Part shown: piece by piece, positions 48,066-59,096 of the stretch | How positions within the stretch are numbered: the stretch's first letter is position 1 | How the letters are laid out: each line of letters opens with the position of its first letter | From: Ilyonectria destructans | Lineage: Eukaryota; Ascomycota; Sordariomycetes; Hypocreales; Nectriaceae | NCBI GenBank assembly: GCA_020740775.1 | Contig: JAHEWK010000022.1 | Location: 186,001 to 250,000 of the forward strand | Length of the DNA: 64,000 nt | Reading direction: 5' to 3' | The notes under the pieces: generated by a model | Told to the model about the DNA's origin: nothing | What the model saw: only the letters and a program-made list of their open reading frames with translations | Databases searched by the model: none | Program-made: the position numbers and the translations under genes

Positions 48066-50907
48066 CCCGTGGGTCTTTGGGAAAACAGGACCCACTCAGA
48101 GAGTGGGCGGCAAAATCCTGGGACAGGTGCGAAATCCTGGGACACCTCATTACCTGCAAATGAGGTGCGCCAAGGGGAATTTCCCACTTTGCCGGTCGGA
48201 TTATGTCCCAATCTCAATGAAAATTCCCATGCAGTGTATCTTATGCGTGATGATGCTATATCCAAGATATCTCCGTTATACCATGCCCGGGTGTTGTGGT
48301 GTTGTGACTAATTGAATGCTCCCGACTTGCTCCTCGGTATCGCGAAGTCCACCTCGCTGCCTCCTTGCACAGCGGCCAATTCATTCCGGGCTTGAAGGGA
48401 GACTAAGCGCTACTATGCAGCTTTCCTGTAATGCCTCTGGGGGGTGTAAAATGCCCATAATTCGGTAGTATATGGAGGTGAAGGTATTATATGTCGGAGA
48501 GGGTTGAGGGAGGGGAGGCAATTCCGGCTCTTCTATTGCTTCCTGAGTTAAATCAAGTGTTGCGATACTATCTTCGTTATCATCTGACTCGTCGGTATCA
48601 CCTGTGATAATATTATTGTTAGTAGAAGGCTCATCCTGCGTGTTACTAATCCGAAATTTGACTCTATCGCTCGACAAGGGAAAGGGCATCTCTTGGAGCG
48701 GGCTGCGATAAACCCCGGCGCGGGTGGCTTCCCTCAAGCGCTCATAAAAGCGATGACTTGCGGCGGAAGGCGTAGTATCATAATACCAACTTTCCTCTGG
48801 TGTTGGCGACGCCCTTGGCGATGGATCAGGGATAGATATGACGTCGTCATCTCGCTTCTTTCCTGACCACCGAAGCCACCTTTTAAAGCTGATATGTACC
48901 GGCCTGCCGTTGTTATTGATATCGTATTTCCACTGAGATTGCCACTCTGCCCTGTATTGCTCGAAGTGCTGTTTTCGTAGTCTCTTTATCTCTCTCTTTT
49001 GCCGGCGTATTTCCTCATCTTATTCCTTCTGAGTGGAGGTCTCCAAACTCTCCCGAACCTGCCTGACGGTCACGCTGTTGAGATACTGACCTGATGGCTT
49101 AACTGGCCTCCTGGCTTTCCTCTTATTATTCGCAGCGGCGATCCGCTGGTAGCGGGACTTAATATAAGTCTCTACGAAGTTGGAGAGCGTTACTGCCTCG
49201 GCGAGAACGTCGTCGACGACGGTGAAGCGCTGACGCATTGGGGAACTAAAATCTTGGCCGTATTTATGACGAATACGTCGAGAGACCTCACGGGCATCAC
49301 TAAATCTCGTTTCCTTGGGGAGGAGAGATTGTAGGGCCGGCGTTGACATAGCGAGGATATCTCTCTTCTTCTCTCGGAGAGTGTGGATCACGTGCGTGCC
49401 GTCAACGGGGAATATGCCACTTTTCTCGAAGCCATTTATGATATTATGAACCGTAAATCCTTCATCGAATATCTGCTGGAACCGGGTGATAAAGTCAGAC
49501 CGCTTAAAGTTGAGAAATCCATCTCGAATGTGTGAACGGAGCACTTTCTGGTGTGCGCTTTTCAGCAGCTGAAACACACCGACGTCGAGAGGCTGGAGAA
49601 GATAAGTGGAATAAGCAGGAAGCACGAATATCTCGATATCAAAGCGGATACAATACTCCATAAATTCGATAGAGGTCTTGCCCGTGAAGCCGTCGATGAT
49701 AAGAAGTCGCCAAATCCGATCTTCCTCTGGTCTTTCGAAGAAGGGCTGGTCCCAAATCCAGTCAGGATTATCGAGATCTCGCATAAATTCGTCGCAGCCA
49801 AACCAGTCTTCAAATGTAATGCCAAGAGACTGCACTTTCGTCAGACTTGAAAATAAGTGCCGGTTGAAGTGACGAAGCCAGTCCAGAGAGATCTCGGCGT
49901 TGGAAAAGGCGGTATCTGATCGAGCAAAGCGGATACATTCATCTAGCCCGTCGACCTCCCATAACTCCGTAGGCCAGGTCTTGAAGATCACGAATGGAGG
50001 GATAGCGGTCCCGGCGGCGTTGGCACAGCCTACGAGAGTCGAGGACTCGCGGTTAGCAAAGGCGACAACGTCATGCCTTGTATTCTTCTCCTTCTTGACG
50101 ATGAGGACTTCCAGTCGCTCCCGGATGACTCCAATACGTATACCACACTCGTCAGCATTTAATACCTGAGAAGGACCAAGATTCCTGCGCTGGATGACCT
50201 CTGAGAGCTTGGAATAGAAGTGCTCCAAGTCGCCAAGTTCACCAGCTTCGAAGCCGGCACGGTCACGGTCAAGAGCTCGAACGAGACTCTTTTTCTGAAG
50301 CTCGGGATGATCCCTGACGAATCGAGGATACCACCCTTCACCCACAGGGCCAGCTGGAGGCGTGCGACTTTGCCGTAAGAGATTGGCAGCCTCTTCCACT
50401 TGGGTACGAGTGGCAGGGAAGCCACACCTCTCGAGCCACATGATATATGCGACTAGGGCACGATCCTCAGAGTCATCGAGATTCCTTGGCCGGCCGACGG
50501 GTCTGTCACTGAAAGCCGGTCTTCCTGACCTATCTAGCGCCTTGAGATGACGTTGAACATCGCTCTTAGAAGTGCCAAAGGCCGTGGCTGCAGCACGAAG
50601 TGAGAGAGGCTTATCCCGGGCACTTCGCTGGGGTCGGTTGCATGCCATCAGGATGTGCCGGGCAGCCTGGACGCCGGGCGTGACCTTGAAGGGATACGGC
50701 ATTATCACCTAGTCCTTGGTTAGCGAAAATAAGAGACTCACATCGACAGGGTTGTACTTGATTGGAACAGAAAGAGGGTCAATTTGGCTGTGAAATTACG
50801 CTTTTGGTGTTGAAGCGGGGTAGTGAGGTGTCCCAGGATTTCGCACCTGTCCCAGGATTTTGCCGCCCACTCTCTGAGTGGGTCCTGTTTTCCCAAAGAC
50901 CCACGGG
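48066..50907 (-). mobile_element. pogo/Fot-like DNA transposon with perfect 84-bp inverted repeats
   Basis: A 2,842-bp element. Both ends carry 84 identical bases beginning CCCGTGGGTCTTTGGG (left) and its complement (right). TA flanks both ends (48064-48065 and 50908-50909), the pogo/Tc1 target duplication. The single transposase gene lies on the minus strand. Perfect long termini imply a young insertion. Confidence 0.9.
48381..50702 (-). pseudogene. pogo/Fot-family DDE transposase, one in-frame TAA
   Basis: Read from ATG 50702 (GTG is upstream). N-terminal psq-type HTH (PLSLRAAATAFGTSKSDVQ), then a CENP-B-type HTH (EDRALVAYIMWLERCGFPAT), then the DDE catalytic domain: NADECG, LLIIDGFTGKTSIEF and LLQPLDVGVFQ. 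The first 560 codons are open to TAA at 49020. In the same frame the sequence continues for about 213 more codons without a stop to TGA at 48381, reading DEEIRRQKREIKRLRKQ and SFKRWLRWSGKK. So one stop separates a transposase of usual length from a basic, acidic-Ser tail. The tail could be part of a longer protein, with CAA or GAA to TAA at 49020. Confidence 0.85.
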
Positions 50908-51286
50908 TAGTCAGAAACTTTCGGGGCTCTAGGGTGATCAAGACCAATCGTCCGAACCTGGAAATAGCTTAGCGTATTGGCCCTTGGCCCTCCCCTACGG
51001 TCGCACATTACCACATGGGTGACAAAACCATGTACGAAAATGACTGGAGCTATTTCGCACATAGGCTTTCGGCGTTTTTATATGGGGCTACAGTATTGAT
51101 ATGATAGCGCACTGTTTTCAATGTAGCAGAGCTGATGCCATACTAAGCGGTGCTGATGCCATTCCATCGGCGCCGAAGCTCCGATAATGCCGGTTCAGAA
51201 GGGGCCGGATATTGCAGCTGGAAGCCTTGGAAGGAGGTATGAACTCCGACCTCTACCACGATCTCGAACCCCTGGTCTGCGTCTCA

Positions 51287-52988
51287 CACAATGCCGAGGC
51301 CCCGTAAGGACTTGGAGCGTGTCAAGGACTGGATCCTCGAGCAGCGGCGAGAAGGACTATCCATTGACACTATATGTGCCCATCTCCGCGACGATGGGCA
51401 CGTATTCGACGTCAGAACCCTGAAAGGAGGATAGCGGAATGGGGTGCCCAGGAGTACTCCCCCCTTCACTCAAAGATTGATCCCAACACCTTCGTCGAGC
51501 TGATCAAAGGCTACTTCTACCGATACGGATATAGCGACACTTCCATCGTCCGTGATCTCAAGCGACGCGGCATCGAGATCTCCGAGCGGACTGTACAGGA
51601 GTATCGTCTGAAGCATGGCATGAAGCGGCGCTTCCGAGATCTGGCTGAACGATAGGAGGCTATTCAAAAAGCAAGAGAGTTCCTCTTCCAAGACGACCGT
51701 CAGTCTTTAAGCATCAGAGGATTTGGCAGGGGGTATCTATACCATTACGTCCGCATCCGTGCCGGCGTCCTTGTCGGCCAGAATACCTTATATCGCGAGT
51801 ACCAAACGAACCCAGAGTGGAAGAAGCGGGCCGAACAAAGACGCCTTGCTGATTGGAAGCACCGGAAGAACTTCCAGGTTCCTGGGCCTAACTTCATGTG
51901 GTCTCTCAATAGGTACGAGAAGCTCAAGAACTTTGGATTCTCTATCTACGCCTGTATCGACACATACTCGAGAGCCATCATCTGGATATATGTCGGCAGG
52001 GGGAATATGACTGCGTTGAGTTCACTCAAACAGTTTTTACGGACTGTATCGTACTTAGGGGTCCACCCCCTTTTCACCCGCTTGGATCATAGTATCGAGA
52101 CTCCTCTTTGGGCCGGAGCCCAGGCGATTCTCGCCGACCTTGATCAGATAGAGTTTCGGTATACCACTGAGGATAACAACCAATGAGTCTACAGGCAGGG
52201 AGCGAGACTGAGCTCCTGTCATATCTGGGGCCCAAGCACATCGAACCAACAGATCGAGTCTTGGTGGGAAAAGCTACTCAAAGGTGTCAGTCAGCGCTGG
52301 ATTGCGTTCTCACACGAGCTGATTGATAGCGGCCCCTTCCAACTAAACCGTCTTGCTCACCAGATCGCGGTGTATGCTCTCTATGGACCTATGATCCGTG
52401 AAGAGGTTGCGGACTTCACGGAGATGTGGAATGGCCATTGCATCCGGCCACAGAAGAATAGGGAGAATCTCGTCGCCGGGATCCCGATGGATCTGTATAA
52501 TACAAGCGAAGTGGAGAACTGGGCAGTCCATCTAGGGCCTGCGGCTCGAGATGGGCTTGTCCAGATGATGGCCGCTGTCGATTCTATCGATATAGACGAT
52601 CTTCTTGACCCAATAACAACGGACTGGTGTGATCAACAGCTCCGGGATCTTCAGTTCGATGGTCAGCTAGATGGAGAGCTTGATCATAAGCGACCACACC
52701 TCGCGATCTACTTACGGCTTAGAGACAAGATTCAGGTTCATCTCGACTGCGGGGCAAGTCCGGTGCTGAGCATCCCAGAGAGTCCAGTTGGAGGGCAAGA
52801 GAGATTCATACGTAAAAAAGTACTCCATCGCACTCAAAAGCTAGCTGACAATGCTTTAGCTTCAGCTCCTCGAGCAGAACTACCTTGAGCCTATTAACAA
52901 TGGCCTCTCCGGAACTGAGCTACCTGGCGATATTATCAATAGTGTGGACGAGCTGATGGGGGACCTGGGTCACCTTGAGCTAGAGTAA
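51287..52988 (+). pseudogene. Integrase-core (DDE) transposase with Clr5-like N-terminus, decayed
   Basis: Start ATG 51287 (MPRPRKDLERVKDWILEQRR): a Clr5-like helical N-terminus, then a frameshift near 51,420 to RRIAEWGAQEYS. A putative HTH follows (VRDLKRRGIEISERTVQEYR), then TAG at 51653 (LAER-stop-EAIQKA, probably Gln). The integrase core starts at GPNFMWSLNRYEK: FSIYACIDTYSRAIIWIYVG (first Asp), HPLFTRLDHSIETPLW (second Asp, in RLDH) and TSNQQIESWWEKL (Glu). TGA at 52184 (NNQ-stop-VYRQ) and a frameshift near 52,870 also interrupt it. The order and spacing match fungal/animal integrase-core proteins of the kind with motif GRSTSNQRIEAWW (family knowledge). The Cys/His integrase zinc finger of retroelements is not seen. 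Confidence 0.75.
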
Positions 52989-52991
52989 CTA

Positions 52992-54255
52992 CTATTTCCT
53001 CGTCTGTTTACGAGGATGCCGACTACTTGGCCTCCTTGTATCAACTCCTCGGGTTCCAGCAGCGGGACAATGGGCAGTGAAGGCAGGGCCAGCCGAGAGC
53101 TCCTTATCCTCTGCCTCTACTGAGAGTGCTGAGCTTATAGGGTCTCGAGCTTGTTTCTGACCTGCGCGGGTCTCGTCCATGTCGCTAGTAATAACCTCGA
53201 TCTGGTCTTCTGCGCTAGCTCTCGAAGGAGGTAGAACTGGGCTCAAAGAGGGGCTCAAGGAGGGCGAGTTGAACTCGCTCCCGATTAATAAGGCTGGCTG
53301 TACCTTCACCTCGGTCTTGACTAACTCTTTCTTGATTCCCTTCTCCTTTTTGAACGGCTTTACGGCTGACCTCGGCGTCTTGATATGATGAGGGGCCGGG
53401 ACTTGTGGTTGAGGAGGCAATGGCTCATAGAAAACAAGGAAAAGGAGATATCTGCCCTCTGTTTTACTGAAACGAAAAGGGCAGTCCTCGCCGAAAAGCT
53501 CCGCGACTGTCTGTCTCTCCCAGTCGAGGTCGCTCAGCTCCGTGATACCCTCTTTAATATGGGCGTTCTGAACGAGTCTCTTGTCGAATTGAAGAACAGA
53601 AGAGAGGGCAGGCTTGTCCTTGAACTGAGGAAAGAAGATGCTGTCGAACTAGAAGTGGACAGGTAAAGATGGTTCCTCGTCGACGAAGGGGCGCAAAGCG
53701 ACCTTCAGCAGCTCTCTAGCTAAAGACCACTGGGGCTTCTCGTCCTCGTCTAGTATTTCTCATGGGGTCAGGCCTCGCAAGGAAGACGGTGAGACGCATC
53801 GAGATCTTCCGTCTGCTCTTATTTTAGCTCTGTTTAGCCACAGCCTCACTGAGTTATGACGAGCTCGCCCTCATGCCCCTCGCGATCCGACTCTGGGTAA
53901 GTTTGGCATCTCGATACACGGCGGAGGGCCGCGATGCTGCGAGGATACGGCCAGGGCCGTCTCCAGAGCCGGTGAAGATCGTCTGTGAGGGCGTGGAACG
54001 ATCAGAGGCTGTTAGGTCGATAGACTGTATAGCGGAGGAGGTGGAAGCTGTCTCAACGTCTCGAAACGGGACTGGCGAGCTGTCGAGGATGGAGATACTC
54101 GTCGGCCAACGTCTCCCGCAATATGGACACAGATTCGACCCTGGGTAGCTATCGCGGATGAAATCGTGGCTCCGTTGGTACGATTTAGGGGCCACGGTCT
54201 TCGGAACATCGGGACATATCTGCGATAGGACGTGATCGGGCATATCTACGTACAA
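52992..54255 (-). pseudogene. Second gene of the integrase element, unknown, decayed
   Basis: Minus-strand gene convergent with the integrase; the two stops are 3 bp apart. It starts near 54255 with DMPDHVLSQICPDVPKT and has a C2xC2-like NLCPYCGRRWPTSI motif. A stop (TAA at 53854) follows ARGMRASSS, then a frame reading EILDEDEKPQWSLAREL, HIKEGITELSDLDWERQ, FGEDCPFRF and RYLLFLVF has internal TGA and TAG stops, and it ends in a Pro/Lys-rich tail (TPRSAVKPFKKEKGIKKE). No family recognised. The zinc-like motif and charged tail suggest a nuclear or DNA-associated role, but this is inference. Confidence 0.5.
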
Positions 54256-54577
54256 GACAAGGTCAGTCGCACAATCTCATGATGGATAGACCCGAGCTTA
54301 CTTGGGGAATGGATGGGGATAGCCCATAACAGCTATGGGTTGGCGATGGGCTGGGTATTGATGCTGGTGTGGATGTGTGAGTGGAAGAATTGTGACGCGT
54401 CACCAGGAATTATCACGACATATTCCCTGGTGGGGATGCCATCTAAATAAAGAGATACCTTCCGGATAGTGCGCGGTACTGTAGTCTTGCAAGGGGGCAC
54501 AAAATTACTAAGTATTTCCACATGGTTGAGGCTTCCCAAAAGGGTTATGTCACCCATGTGGTAATGTGCGACCGTAG

Positions 54578-55125
54578 ATGTCGCCAGGTCGGGACGAGGG
54601 TGGCGATCGCATGACGTCAGCGAAAGAGATGTGCGGGGTAGCTGCCGCGCTCGCGGTGATAGCTTCAAGTTGTTCTCGAATTTGCTTCAACTCATCACCC
54701 ATCTGCTTCTTGGTGTCTTCCAATTGTTGACTCAACTCTTGGGCCGTATTTTGCTGTTCCTCAGTTGCTTCCTTCAAATCTCGAATTACCTCTTGCTGGT
54801 TGCTGATGATCCCGTTCTGCTCCTTGATGGCTTCCCTTAGCCCTTGGAACTCAGCGCGGTATTCGCCCAATAACTCCAAGGCCTTCTGGAGCATCGCCCT
54901 TCCCTCGTTGTTGTTGCTACTGTTTCCCTTCCTTGGGTCTGTCGCATGACCGACTTCTCCTTCAATCGTTGTCGCTCTCGTTGTTGCTCTCGTGGCATAT
55001 CGGCTGCTTTTGTTCGGTTCTTTCGCAGTGTCCTCGAGCTTTCGCTTCATGCTTCGGAGCCTCATCGGCGTCGTCACGCGGCCGCTTGGCCCCACCAAGG
55101 TCTCGGCGTTTGCCAGAGAGGTCAT
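54578..55125 (-). pseudogene. Tad1-type LINE ORF1 5' fragment
   Basis: Read from ATG 55125 (MTSLANAETLVGPSG), with a long coiled-coil segment rich in Glu, Gln and Lys and SFADVMRSPPSSRPGD near its end, as in gag-like ORF1 of Tad-type LINEs. It is cut at 54,577 by the integrase element terminus. Only the 5' start is present, the opposite of the usual 5'-truncated LINE; so the 3' part was deleted or displaced. Confidence 0.7.
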
Positions 55126-56208
55126 GATGAAAGCCAGCCCACCACCTTACCACTCTTCCAATTCAGGAAATAATAAAGATTTCAAGATAGATCGATAGTA
55201 ATCGTTTTCTCCTCAAAAGTACTCTTGTATCTCTCGTCCCCAGCTGCTCTGAGGAGTAAATTGGGACGCCGCTTGAACATGGGTCTGGCACATGCACCCA
55301 CTAACAAGTCTCATTCTCTGAAGGTTCGCTCAAGATAGGATTCGGGGAAGGGACCACTTGTTGGGGCCATTTACCAATGTTAGGGAGGACCCGGTCTGGT
55401 TCCCAAGATCCTGGATCCCGACGTGCAATGGGAACAGTCGCTCAAAGGGATGTTCCAGGTGCTTTTCCACGTCCGCGACCGCGATTTTTTCCATCTCGAA
55501 ATATTTCTATGAGCTCTTTGAGGTCCGCCAAGGATATTTTGCAGAACCTGCCCAGTCAGCGGATGTTCGGCAACCTGGGGTCGAGCACTTCAATCCTACT
55601 CTTTCCCATGCCTATCCCATGCCTACACGCAGTGCCACGTGACCACATGGATGCCATAACAGAAACGTTCCGCGATTGGCCTCAATCGCTGTTCTATCAG
55701 GAGACGTGACTGACTTGCGGGATGCATGTGGCGTCCAGCGGCGCGGCCAAGGGAGACCAGCGTAGCTTTCCGGCAGGCATGTTGTTGGCTGATACTGAAT
55801 GAGCTCAGGACGCCACCAAAGTCTTTTCTCAAGCTAATGAAAAGTAGTTCTTTGCGTTCGGGAACCGCGTGATCAGACCTGATCAAGTGTCGTGGCGTCC
55901 TCCTGTCGGGCTTAAGGAGACCAGGACACAACTTGAGCAATGCACATGTATATTAGTATCAGTGCCCTTTCGGTTTAAGCCGCCGGGCGTTAATAAATTG
56001 ATTGATTGATTGATTGATTTCCGTTCGGCCGTTCTCTTCGCTCATCATTCAATGTGGCTCTCTAATTCTCCAGACTGAGACTGTCCGATTCCACCGGCAG
56101 GCGTTGCACTGCCTGCTGTCTCCAGTTTTCCCAACGATCCCGTGGTGGATTGTATCAAGTCCCGGATCCGCTTTTGACGACATCCATCCATTCGAGACAC
56201 TCGGAACC
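55126..56208. other. Intergenic; 5' side of LINE and promoter of the membrane protein gene
   Basis: Holds a plus-strand open frame at 55377-55709 (Arg/Pro-rich, no recognised domain) and a minus-strand open frame at 55623-55940; neither is convincing. The tetranucleotide repeat (ATTG)n lies at 55,997-56,018. Confidence 0.4.
55997..56018. repeat. (ATTG)n microsatellite
   Basis: Six tandem copies of TGAT/ATTG, about 190 bp before the start of the membrane protein gene. Confidence 0.85.
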
Positions 56209-57213
56209 ATGTCTGGGGACTCGGTTTCATTACCGATGGCCATGGCGATTGCGGGCTTCTTTGCCATAGCCATATACAACACCATCGAGCTTCTCGTCTG
56301 GATCTTCAGCATGTTCAAACATAGAAGCGGACTGTACTTCTGGAGCATGCTGGTTGCCACCATTGGGATACCAGTCCACGCCATCGCCGTCCTTTTGCGA
56401 TATTTTGCGCTCGCGCCAAATCTTCCGATGTGCGTCATCTTGATCATCGGCAGGTGGGCCATGGTGACGGGGCAATCCGTAGTGTTGTACTCGCGCCTGC
56501 ATCTGGTGGTATGCGACGTCAGGAAGATTAGATGGATCCTAGCCATGATAATCACCACCTTCTGGATCCTACAGATACCTGTATCGGTCCTCTTCTTCGG
56601 CAGTAACTCCGGACACCCAGAGCCGTTCATCAATGCTTTCGGTATCTACGGAAAAGTCCAGCTTGCCGGCTTCACCGTCCAGGAAGGCATTATCTCCGGT
56701 CTATATATATACGAGGCGGCACACAGCCTTAGACCCATCATGGCTGTTAAAGGGGCGGAAGGACAGAATATAATCCGGCACCTCGTCGTCCTGTTCATCG
56801 TCGTCGTAATCCTAGACAGCAGTCTCACGGCGACCGAGTTCGCTAATAACTTCCCGGTCCAGACGACGTACAAGCCCTTTGTGTACAGCATTAAACTGAA
56901 GATAGAATTTGTTATCCTCAACAAATTACTCGCCTTCACTCGGATACGCGCCTGCAACTGCCATTACCTGGACAGCACTCCCACCGGTGGCTTTTCACAC
57001 TCCTGCACCAACGCCAATGTGTCGATTAAGGATACAGGCATGGTTTCACGCGATGCGGGACAGGATGGCCGGGACATGGAGATAAGAGGAATGGGGGAGA
57101 CGATGACAGACCACATCTACGACGGCGATCCTAGCACGATCTTTAGTGTACTTCCAAGAGTGGAGAGCGGGATAGCTGCTTCTGCCTCAGGTTCGTCGCC
57201 ACGCGCAGGATGA
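56209..57213 (+). CDS. Fungal multi-spanning membrane protein (DUF7703-like)
   Basis: A single-exon protein of 334 residues from ATG 56209 (MSGDSVSLPMAMAIAGFFAI). Seven hydrophobic spans are visible: AMAIAGFFAIAIYNTIELLVWIF, FWSMLVATIGIPVHAIAVLLRYF, MCVILIIGRWAMVTGQSVVLY, WILAMIITTFWILQIPVSVLF, then a Gly-rich loop, an amphipathic AGFTVQEGIISGLYIYEA helix, HLVVLFIVVVILDSSLTATE and FVYSIKLKIEFVILNKL. The C-terminal tail is hydrophilic, Thr/Ser/Gly-rich. Layout matches a family of fungal 7-span proteins of unknown function, distantly related to the right-edge gene. No inactivating change. Confidence 0.75.
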   Translation: MSGDSVSLPMAMAIAGFFAIAIYNTIELLVWIFSMFKHRSGLYFWSMLVATIGIPVHAIAVLLRYFALAPNLPMCVILIIGRWAMVTGQSVVLYSRLHLVVCDVRKIRWILAMIITTFWILQIPVSVLFFGSNSGHPEPFINAFGIYGKVQLAGFTVQEGIISGLYIYEAAHSLRPIMAVKGAEGQNIIRHLVVLFIVVVILDSSLTATEFANNFPVQTTYKPFVYSIKLKIEFVILNKLLAFTRIRACNCHYLDSTPTGGFSHSCTNANVSIKDTGMVSRDAGQDGRDMEIRGMGETMTDHIYDGDPSTIFSVLPRVESGIAASASGSSPRAG

Positions 57214-57579
57214 AAGTTCACCAGAAGACGTGCCACCGCTCGGGGACATCGTCAGCAAAGACACCCACTAAAAGCAAGAACATCCATTACTAACAAGAAC
57301 CTGACAGAATCGGCCTCAGGACTGGCGATGGACGAACAGCACGGGGCATTCCTGCGACTTGGGAGACTTGGAAATCAGAGCAACAAAGGCGTGAGCGATA
57401 GAAATGGGCCATAGATTGCAAGAGATCCGGACAACTCATTCCGATGGTATCACATGATCAGCAGTTCAGGTTCTATCGTTTAGGCGCGGATGTATGCCGG
57501 CGTGGAGTCCAAGGGCAAACGATGTAGGGTGTCCAGGCAGACTATATCTCCGGGCAGTTGACCCGCGAACAAGTAGGGT
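57214..57579. other. Intergenic/5' remnant before the outer hAT, no gene seen
   Basis: The upstream part of the outer hAT transposase is not recognisable here, so the hAT is truncated on the 5' side. No termini were found. Confidence 0.45.
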
Positions 57580-58182
57580 GTGGTTGAAGACTTCGCGATT
57601 TCCGAGACCCTCGGCTACTTAACCGCCGATAACGCAGATTCGTGCGATTTGGCCGTAAATGAGCTCTTCCAGGCCGTCCTGCCTGATGACGATTCGGTCC
57701 TTGACCTTGCGCGCCGCCACAGAATTCGCTGCGTCAATCACGAACTGAATTTCGGCGCGACAGGGTTTCTCGACGGTACGATCAAGGAGGTGCTTAAGAA
57801 GCTTCCTCTTCAGTCGGAGGCGCGCGAATCGCTTCAAGAAGAGGCCGATTTCCTCGAAAACTGGCGTCAATCAGGCTCAATTCAGAAGCTCCACGACTTA
57901 ATGGGGTGGATCAGAAGGAGCCCGCAACGGAGAGAGAAGTTTCTTCAGCTCACGCGCGGTGAGCTTATGGAAGAAGAGCTTCTCGAATTTGGCCAAGTCA
58001 TGTGGAATACTCAAGAGCTCGGCGGATTAATGGTGAAGCAGGATAACGCTACCAGGTGGAATTCCTTCTTTGAGTCGGCGAAGAGGGCGTTACAACTGAA
58101 ATATCCGATTGAAATTTTCCAGCGAAGGATGCTCAACGAAAGAGATTCAAAGAAGCGCCTCCCTGTCGAATATAGCCAAGGG
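57580..58182 (+). pseudogene. Outer hAT transposase, N-terminal half
   Basis: Reads VEDFAISETLGYLTADNADS (catalytic core of hAT with conserved Asn-Ala), RIRCVNHELNFGATGFLDG, KLHDLMGWIRRSPQR, and QDNATRWNSFFESAKRAL. The start and the BED finger are missing. No stop occurs before the inner element. Confidence 0.75.
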
Positions 58183-58848
58183 TCGGAACCACTACATCCA
58201 CTCCACTTTGGGACCAAGTAGAGTGGATGTACGATTTTTTAGCAATTGCATAGTGGATGTAGCACATATTCGACCGGAGTGGAATGGATGTACACACGTG
58301 GATTTATAAGTGGATTTATAAGTGGAATTTTGAGGCTATTCACAACCTTGTCGGCGCCTATTCAGCCTCACTTTCAGAGGTTGACACTAACTCTTCAGCC
58401 TGTTGCTGCTGTAATGAATCGTCAACCTCGCTGGCGCTGTCCTCGCCCTCCAATAGCCATTTTGACTCAGCAATCGCCAGCTCGTCGTCGCTTAGAGTCC
58501 CACAACCGCCATCCAGCTTACTTTCAAGGTGTGACTTAAGCAATGGATCCATGTCCTTGATAAGGCCAGCACGGTACCAAGAGCGTAGAACCTGACAAAT
58601 GGCGATAATCTCAGCATCTAGGTTCGTACGCAACCCCGAGACCATCTTGCCAGCAGCTGAAAATAACCTCTCACACTCAGCTGACATCGGCTGGATCTTC
58701 AGGAAGTCCAAGGCCATCCTGGATAACCGAGGATATCTGCCTTGCTTAGTGATCCAGTAACCAATTGGATCACGAACGTTGCCGTCGCTGGCGTCACGAT
58801 CCGTCTGCCACGCTTGGTACTCGTCACCAACAATAGCTGCTGCGTAGG

Positions 58849-59096
58849 TGTGAAGGGCTGGCCCTGGGTTTGTTCAACGAAAGGGTGCGGTAGATTGGTC
58901 TATCTAAGACTAAGGAGCAGGAAGGAGAGAAGGGGCTAGCCCTAGGGAAGTCCTAGCTATAGAGCAGAGCTCTCGCTTGCAGAGCGGTGGTAGCTGGCAG
59001 AAGGGGAGGTCAATCTCGTCTAGCTCGGTCGGCCTCGGCCGGTCGGGAGCGGCACGGCGTAGCCCGTGCCTCCATACCGGCCCTCAGCCCGTGACA
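58849..59096. repeat. Solo LTR with 5-bp target duplication
   Basis: A 248-bp block with TG...CA ends (TGTGAAGGGCTGG at 58849, CAGCCCGTGACA ending at 59096) and flanking GTAGG (58844-58848 and 59097-59101). On the transposase strand this is CCTAC on both sides, a 5-bp duplication. Removing it restores the transposase frame (IPAY-AAAIVGDEY). It is a solo LTR from an unidentified LTR retrotransposon inserted into the inner hAT. It has no coding. Confidence 0.87.

Larger units (their letters stand above)
50995..54577. mobile_element. Integrase-core TIR transposon with two convergent genes
   Basis: A 3,583-bp element. Ends carry 30 identical bases (then one mismatch): CTACGGTCGCACATTACCAC at 50995 and its complement ending at 54577. 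Between them lie a plus-strand integrase-core gene (51287-52988) and a minus-strand second gene (54255-52992) whose stops are 3 bp apart. Immediate flanks (TCCC at left, ATGTC at right) do not match, so no target duplication is seen. The right flank is a LINE fragment; the left flank is unassigned. The element therefore inserted into or recombined with other DNA. Confidence 0.72.

Noticed and set aside
51723..52010. Plus-strand ORF in another frame of the integrase gene
   Set aside because: The neighbouring frame reads the conserved integrase core; this one does not.
3282..52186. TAG codon reassignment or programmed read-through
   Set aside because: Stops also include TAA and TGA, and they sit beside frameshifts in several genes. 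Intact genes in the window end in normal TAG, TAA and TGA.
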